Shown here piece after piece: positions 5,831-9,484 of a stretch of 9,484 nucleotides of DNA. The DNA lies in contig JBEKNT010000267.1 of assembly GCA_049522565.1 (NCBI GenBank), forward strand, positions 1-9,484. The letters run 5' to 3'. This DNA is from JASHVB01 sp049522565. Its GTDB lineage: Bacteria; Pseudomonadota; Alphaproteobacteria; Acetobacterales; Acetobacteraceae. Below the pieces are notes generated by a model that was given only the letters and a program-made list of their open reading frames with translations, searched no databases and was not told the DNA's origin. A program made the position numbers and the translations under genes. Position 1 is the first letter of the stretch; every line of letters begins with the position of its first letter.

Positions 5831-6718
5831 TCAAGAGCGCACCTCGGTGTCCAGCGCGGTTTCGTAGACTCGGATCATCGCACATGAATCGGAACTTCCG
5901 AGTCCCATGCCGCGCGCCATGCGCATCAGATTCATCACTTGCGGCGCGATCAACCCCGGCACGCCGGTTTCGTCGGCCAGTTCCAGCGCCAGGCGCAGGT
6001 CCTTATGCGCCAGGTCGAGCGCGAAGGTCGCCTGGAATTCGCCCTTGAACGCCTTGTTCGCCATGTTGCCATAGCCGGTGGAAAAGCCGGACGCGTTGCG
6101 GATCACCTGGTCCAGCTTCTTCAGGTCGATACCGGAACGCTTGCCGATCATCAGCGCCTCGGCCGCGGCGGCGGAATTGCAGAACGCCAGCATGTTGTTG
6201 ATCAGCTTGGCGACGGAACCCATGCCGATCTCGCCGCAATGCACCACCTCGCCGCTGAACGATTTCAGCAGCGGTAGCTGCGCCTCGAACGTCGCCTGAT
6301 CGCCGCCGACCATGATGACGATGGTGCCGTCCTTGGCGCGCGCGGTGCCGCCGGAAACCGGCGCTTCCAGCATGGCGATGCCCTTGGCCTGCATGCCCTC
6401 CGCGCAGCGCCGCGCGGTGGCGGGCGCGTTGGTGGAGAGGTCGATGAACGTGGTGCCCGGCTTGGCATGCGCGGCGATGCCGTTCGGGCCGAGCGCCACC
6501 TCCTCGACGATGCGCGGCAGCGGCAGCGAGGTGATCACCACCTCGCAGCGCGCGGCGACGTCGGCGACCGAGCTGCCCGCCGTGGCGCCGAGATCGGTGC
6601 AGGCCTTCACCGCATCGGGGCTGAGGTCGAACACGACGACCTCATGGTTGGTGTTCTTGATGATGTTGCGGCACATGGGGCCACCCATGTTGCCGACGCC
6701 GATGAACCCGACCTTCAT
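5831..6718 (-). CDS. NAD(P)-dependent beta-hydroxyacid dehydrogenase (3-hydroxyisobutyrate dehydrogenase family)
   Basis: 295-aa cytosolic oxidoreductase that interconverts a beta-hydroxyacid and its semialdehyde or keto form. The Rossmann loop GVGNMGGPM lies at 7-15 and the Asp after beta-2 (VVFDLS, Asp31) favours NAD(H). The family signatures are DLSTNAP (93-99), EAPVSGGTARAKDGT (118-132, the substrate-binding SGG), catalytic Lys171 in SVAKLINNM, and the C-terminal KD pair at 239-240 (AHKDLRLAL). The length is typical for 3-hydroxyisobutyrate dehydrogenase, tartronate semialdehyde reductase and succinic semialdehyde (GLYR) enzymes; these cannot be separated by eye. GGGAG lies 7 nt before ATG 6718. 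It is downstream of, and on the same strand as, the PhyH-type oxygenase, and a 201-bp gap makes an operon possible but not certain. Confidence 0.9.
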   Translation of the reverse strand: MKVGFIGVGNMGGPMCRNIIKNTNHEVVVFDLSPDAVKACTDLGATAGSSVADVAARCEVVITSLPLPRIVEEVALGPNGIAAHAKPGTTFIDLSTNAPATARRCAEGMQAKGIAMLEAPVSGGTARAKDGTIVIMVGGDQATFEAQLPLLKSFSGEVVHCGEIGMGSVAKLINNMLAFCNSAAAAEALMIGKRSGIDLKKLDQVIRNASGFSTGYGNMANKAFKGEFQATFALDLAHKDLRLALELADETGVPGLIAPQVMNLMRMARGMGLGSSDSCAMIRVYETALDTEVRS

Positions 6719-6740
6719 GTCCCGACTCCCGCGTTTGCTG

Positions 6741-6785
6741 CCCGGCGGACTGTTTCATCGCCCGGCGGGGAAGACAACCCGGCGG
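6741..6785. repeat. Three copies of CCCGGCGG upstream of the beta-hydroxyacid dehydrogenase
   Basis: CCCGGCGG occurs at 6741-6748, 6761-6768 and 6778-6785, with 20- and 17-bp steps between starts. All copies are in the same direction and lie in the leader of the dehydrogenase gene. The regular spacing could reflect tandem protein sites. In DNA of this composition, chance cannot be excluded. Confidence 0.3.
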
Positions 6786-6919
6786 GACCGCTCGGCCGCG
6801 GGACTCGCTTGGGTGGTTGGAATGTTGCGGGCTCGTCGCATGGGCTTGCCGCCAGGAGCGGTACGTTCCGGCGGTGTCGTCCGGTTGGTTGGTGTGAGGC
6901 GGCGCCGGCGTGGCGCGGC

Positions 6920-7741
6920 CTATGCCACCTTCGGCACGAACGGCTTGCTGGTGAAGTGCTCCGTCCCGCTGGCGAAGCGCAGCCCGGCCTGCTTCACCGC
7001 CGAGTCCGGCACGCGGTCCAGCTTCACGTAGTAGCGGTCGTGCTCTTTGGTCACGGTGTCGTTGTCGGTGCGGTTGTAGCAACAGATCAGCGTCCAGCGG
7101 CGGTGCGGCGAGCGGTTCGCGTCGGACCGGTGCAGGGTGTTGCTGTGGAAGAACACCGCGTCACCGGGTTCGAGTTCGCACGGCACCACCTCGAGCCGCG
7201 CGAGGATGTCGCGCATGCGGGCGGGGTCGGCGACGTTCTGGCCCTCGCCGGGGACGGGCACGTGGTCGATGCGGCCGAGCAGGTGCGAGCCGGCGACCAT
7301 GTTGAGGCAGCCGTTGACGGAGGTGGAACGGTCCAGCGCGATCTGGCAACTGGCGAGGTGCGGGAACAGGCAGCCGTTGTGGTACCAGTAGCCGTAGTCC
7401 TGGTGCCATTCCCAGGCGCCGCCGACGAACGGCTCCTTGGCGGTGAGCTTCGACTGGAAGTGGTAGACCGGGCCTCCAAGAATCTGCTGCATGGTGTCCA
7501 CCATGCGGGCGCAGCGCGCGGCCATGCCATAGACGCTGTCGCCGGCGCGGTTCCACAGCGCGATGCGCGTGGCGGCGCCCTCCGCATCCAGCCGATCGAG
7601 AATATGCCCCGACACCTCCGGGTCCTGCTCCATGGCGCGGCGGAGGAGGTCGGTTTCCTCCGGGTCGAACATCGCGCGGACGATGACGAAGCCGTTGGTG
7701 TGGAAGGCGGCGAGTTGCGAGGGGGTGAGGATGGAGGGCAT
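6920..7741 (-). CDS. Phytanoyl-CoA dioxygenase (PhyH) family Fe(II)/2-oxoglutarate oxygenase
   Basis: 273-aa non-heme iron oxygenase that would hydroxylate a small molecule while decarboxylating 2-oxoglutarate. The N-terminus LTPSQLAAFHTNGFVIVRAMFDPEE (5-29) is the classic PhyH opening. The metal triad is His113 and Asp115 in EWHQDYGYWY plus a distal His, most likely His204 in HSNTLHRSDANRS. An Arg in the following RSPHRRW stretch would bind 2-oxoglutarate. GCLNMVAGSHLLG (144-156) is another family landmark, and the total length is normal. ATG 7741 was preferred over an upstream GTG (7790-7792) because the first domain residues follow directly and the extra 17 residues look non-conserved; no strong ribosome site is visible. 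The substrate is unknown: PhyH members range from acyl-CoA to ectoine and natural-product hydroxylases. The downstream dehydrogenase could oxidise the alcohol formed. Confidence 0.9.
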   Translation of the reverse strand: MPSILTPSQLAAFHTNGFVIVRAMFDPEETDLLRRAMEQDPEVSGHILDRLDAEGAATRIALWNRAGDSVYGMAARCARMVDTMQQILGGPVYHFQSKLTAKEPFVGGAWEWHQDYGYWYHNGCLFPHLASCQIALDRSTSVNGCLNMVAGSHLLGRIDHVPVPGEGQNVADPARMRDILARLEVVPCELEPGDAVFFHSNTLHRSDANRSPHRRWTLICCYNRTDNDTVTKEHDRYYVKLDRVPDSAVKQAGLRFASGTEHFTSKPFVPKVA

Positions 7742-7926
7742 GGCTTGCTGGTCCGTTTTGCGGCTGGCCTGGGGGTGGGTGGACGGTGCCACGGGTACGG
7801 AGGCGCGCCAACTGCGTGGTCTCGGGGCGCGCCGGCAGAGTGTCGCGCCGACGGTGTGGCGCCAGGGGCCGTAAGGGCGTAAGCTCCACTACTGTGAAAG
7901 GTATCCTAAGACGACTCGGGCGCACA

Positions 7927-7932
7927 TATAAT
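7927..7932 (+). promoter_or_regulatory. Promoter candidate (perfect -10) for the P-loop ATPase
   Basis: TATAAT lies 41 bp before the ATPase start in a locally AT-rich stretch. A start site near 7939 would leave a leader of about 34 nt. The -35 box is poor (TCCTAA at 17-bp spacing). CATTAT at 7935-7940 is a weaker alternative -10. Confidence 0.5.
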
Positions 7933-7972
7933 TCCATTATCAGATCGAATCTGTGTGAGATGGGGTATGCTT

Positions 7973-9484
7973 ATGAGTGGAGTACGTGGACGAAAGTCCG
8001 AGCCTAACCACCGGCCGCGCCGGCCGAGGTTCACGTTTGGAAGCGTGGACTTTGGGGAGGATGACGCCAACTTGGATTACGAGCTGGCGCAGCGGCGCTC
8101 GCAGGAGCCAATTTTTATTCAGGCGTTTCTCGATTATCCACAATTCAATCTTCCAGCGCTAAAAACCGGCGAAAAATATCTGGTACTCGGCCAAAAAGGG
8201 ACAGGAAAGACTGCCATTCTAAGGAAGATAGAGTCAGAATTCCAGAAGGCGCAAGCGATTACGCAGTTCATGATCTTCCGAGACGAAATAGCGTCGAAGG
8301 AGGAACTGGAGAAATTTGGAAATGTATTTGCGATCAAGGTGAACGACGTAAAAAGGATATACCACTACTTGTACACCCTGGAGCGAATTTTGCTTCTTGT
8401 TATTCTTTCGAGCTTACAGGAGGTGGCATCTGAAGCATCCGAGCGGTTAGACCCGCCCGGAAAGACATCAGGGGACCAATGGGAGGCCGGATTCATTCAC
8501 CGAATGGTGACAAAGGTTGTCAGGCAGCCGCTGGAACGTGTGGTCCAAACGGCGCTGGACACCGTCAGTGACTACGTCAGCGCATTGTCGATCGATCCGG
8601 CTAGGGCAAGCCGTGGGCTAGCAGAGATTGACGCTGATGTCTTGCTTAGGAAGCAGAATGAAAGGCTTCTGAATGTGTGCCTCGCTGGCCTCCGTAAAGC
8701 TCAACGGCCAGTAAAAATCTTTATCGACGAGGTCCATTACACGTACCGAATCGGCAAAGATCATGATCAGGACGCCTCATTGGTGAGAGACCTGATTAGA
8801 GTCATAGCACGCCTCAACCGAACGTTCTCCCGCGAAAGAGTTGACTGCACGCTATATGCCGCGATCCGATCCGAATTCCTGATCCATCCTCTGATTTCGG
8901 CAGCAGAACTACACCCGACCCTGGACACATTCGGTATCCAGATTTCCTGGGCGACATACCCTGCCGACTTTAGCCACCCAATGTTCGAGATAGGAGCAAA
9001 GAGGGTCGACATAGCAGCGAACCAGAACTTCGACGGTCGGAAGTTCATGCACGCTTGTTTTGCGAACTACGCTCCGCAAGACGCTACGGAGTTTGTGCGC
9101 TCAACTTGGAGCAAGCCAAGAGACATGGTCCGCTTTCTGCGTACATGCAAGGAGATGTACCCGCAGAAGATAACTCTTTCTAAAACCGAATATGCAGCGG
9201 TATTTCACGCCGCAGCAATTAAAGCCTGGAAGGAAATTGAGACCGCATTGACCTCCTTCCTTTCTATGAAAGGGGTGGAGCGGCTTACGGTCTTTATATC
9301 TGAAAACAGCTCACAGAGCTTGGGTAAAGGGAGTATAGGAACCATAGATGAAGTGTTGAAGAAACTGGCTCCCATAGCGAAGAATGAAACGCAAGTTGGT
9401 GCGATGAGCGATCCTGCGACGCTTTTTCGTCTGCTCTATATGATTGGAGTCATGTCCACTGTACGACAGGATTCGGGCCAACTG
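7973..9484 (+). CDS. Large P-loop ATPase of unknown role, possibly defence-associated; C-terminus outside window
   Basis: 504 codons are open to the right edge. A basic N-terminus (GRKSEPNHRPRRPR) leads into FTFGSVDFGEDDANLDYELAQ, then Walker A GQKGTGKT (73-80) and Walker B VKIFIDEVH (247-255; Asp252, Glu253). A sensor-like strand LYAAIRSEF (294-302) and a lid-like segment WSKPRDMVRFLRTCKE (379-394) follow. This order (FG...D, P-loop, DE box, AAIR, PRD-x-(V/I)RFL) resembles large single-chain P-loop ATPases of the Sll1717 type and other STAND/AAA-like proteins found in genome islands; the match is by motif only. ATG 7973 was chosen for GGGG 7 nt upstream; an in-frame ATG at 7967 is the alternative. 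The gene is much lower in G+C (about 47% on a sampled line) than its neighbours and uses codons such as ATA and AGA, which suggests recent transfer. Phage defence is a guess from context. Confidence 0.75.
   Translation, partial: MSGVRGRKSEPNHRPRRPRFTFGSVDFGEDDANLDYELAQRRSQEPIFIQAFLDYPQFNLPALKTGEKYLVLGQKGTGKTAILRKIESEFQKAQAITQFMIFRDEIASKEELEKFGNVFAIKVNDVKRIYHYLYTLERILLLVILSSLQEVASEASERLDPPGKTSGDQWEAGFIHRMVTKVVRQPLERVVQTALDTVSDYVSALSIDPARASRGLAEIDADVLLRKQNERLLNVCLAGLRKAQRPVKIFIDEVHYTYRIGKDHDQDASLVRDLIRVIARLNRTFSRERVDCTLYAAIRSEFLIHPLISAAELHPTLDTFGIQISWATYPADFSHPMFEIGAKRVDIAANQNFDGRKFMHACFANYAPQDATEFVRSTWSKPRDMVRFLRTCKEMYPQKITLSKTEYAAVFHAAAIKAWKEIETALTSFLSMKGVERLTVFISENSSQSLGKGSIGTIDEVLKKLAPIAKNETQVGAMSDPATLFRLLYMIGVMSTVRQDSGQL

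Noticed and set aside
7742..7792. GTG at 7792 as start of the PhyH-type gene
   Set aside because: The 17 extra residues are polar and non-conserved in appearance; the PhyH fold begins right after ATG 7741.
7802..7833. Two GGCGCGCC palindromes as an attachment site or island boundary
   Set aside because: They are simple 8-bp GC palindromes about 70 bp before the composition change; no tRNA, integrase or matching distal repeat is visible in the window.
6467..7882. 471-codon plus-strand open frame opposite the PhyH and dehydrogenase genes
   Set aside because: It is antisense to two genes with clear catalytic motifs. Its translation is Arg/Val/Gly/His-rich with no domain character, as expected for shadow frames in high-GC DNA.

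Overview
The window comes from a high-GC proteobacterial chromosome. Sampled 60-base lines in the left 7.8 kb run at about 60-67% G+C. A proteobacterial origin is suggested by a PaaE-type reductase, a YjbQ protein, a Ner-type regulator, and a head-to-head pair of REP-like 'CCTCTCCCGC...GCGGGAG' elements of a kind I associate with Xanthomonadales, Pseudomonas and some Burkholderiales. The exact taxon cannot be fixed from this sequence.

Left part (1-3854), catabolic and housekeeping genes. A NitT/TauT-type ABC importer ATPase (minus strand, running off the left edge) is divergent from a 3-hydroxyacyl-CoA/L-gulonate dehydrogenase-type enzyme (466-1395). That gene converges, across the REP-like pair (1404-1493), on a complete PaaE-like phenylacetyl-CoA epoxidase reductase (1505-2575). 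paaE is divergent, across only 45 bp, from a yjbQ/UPF0047 gene (2621-3037). yjbQ converges, across a perfect hairpin (3130-3155), on a glutathione S-transferase resembling the LigE/LigF branch (3168-3854).

Middle (3936-5663), regulators. A CI/LexA-type repressor with an HTH and an S24 autoproteolysis domain (minus) and a Ner-family DNA-binding protein (plus) are divergent across about 110 bp holding a perfect inverted repeat. This is the layout of a transposable-phage (Mu-like) immunity switch, but no transposase or other phage gene accompanies it. It is either a prophage remnant or a domesticated switch. A single-domain CheY-like response regulator follows on the minus strand, with a perfect TATAAT upstream and no sensor kinase in the window.

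Right-middle (5831-7741), two minus-strand metabolic genes. A phytanoyl-CoA-dioxygenase-family Fe(II)/2-oxoglutarate oxygenase lies upstream of a beta-hydroxyacid dehydrogenase of the 3-hydroxyisobutyrate dehydrogenase family, with 201 bp between them. A hydroxylation followed by an alcohol oxidation is a plausible joint role, but the substrate is unknown.

Right end (about 7900-9484), a different compartment. Base composition drops to about 47% G+C on a sampled line, a perfect TATAAT appears at 7927, and a long P-loop ATPase runs off the right edge. It has Walker A GQKGTGKT and Walker B IFIDE, and only general similarity to known large P-loop ATPases. This looks like the start of an accessory or defence-type island and is the best candidate for something poorly described here. 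No tRNA, rRNA, CRISPR array, insertion sequence or integrase was seen. No gene-free stretch exceeds 300 bases. The gaps at 286-465, 5089-5294, 6719-6919 and 7742-7972 hold only the small signals listed.
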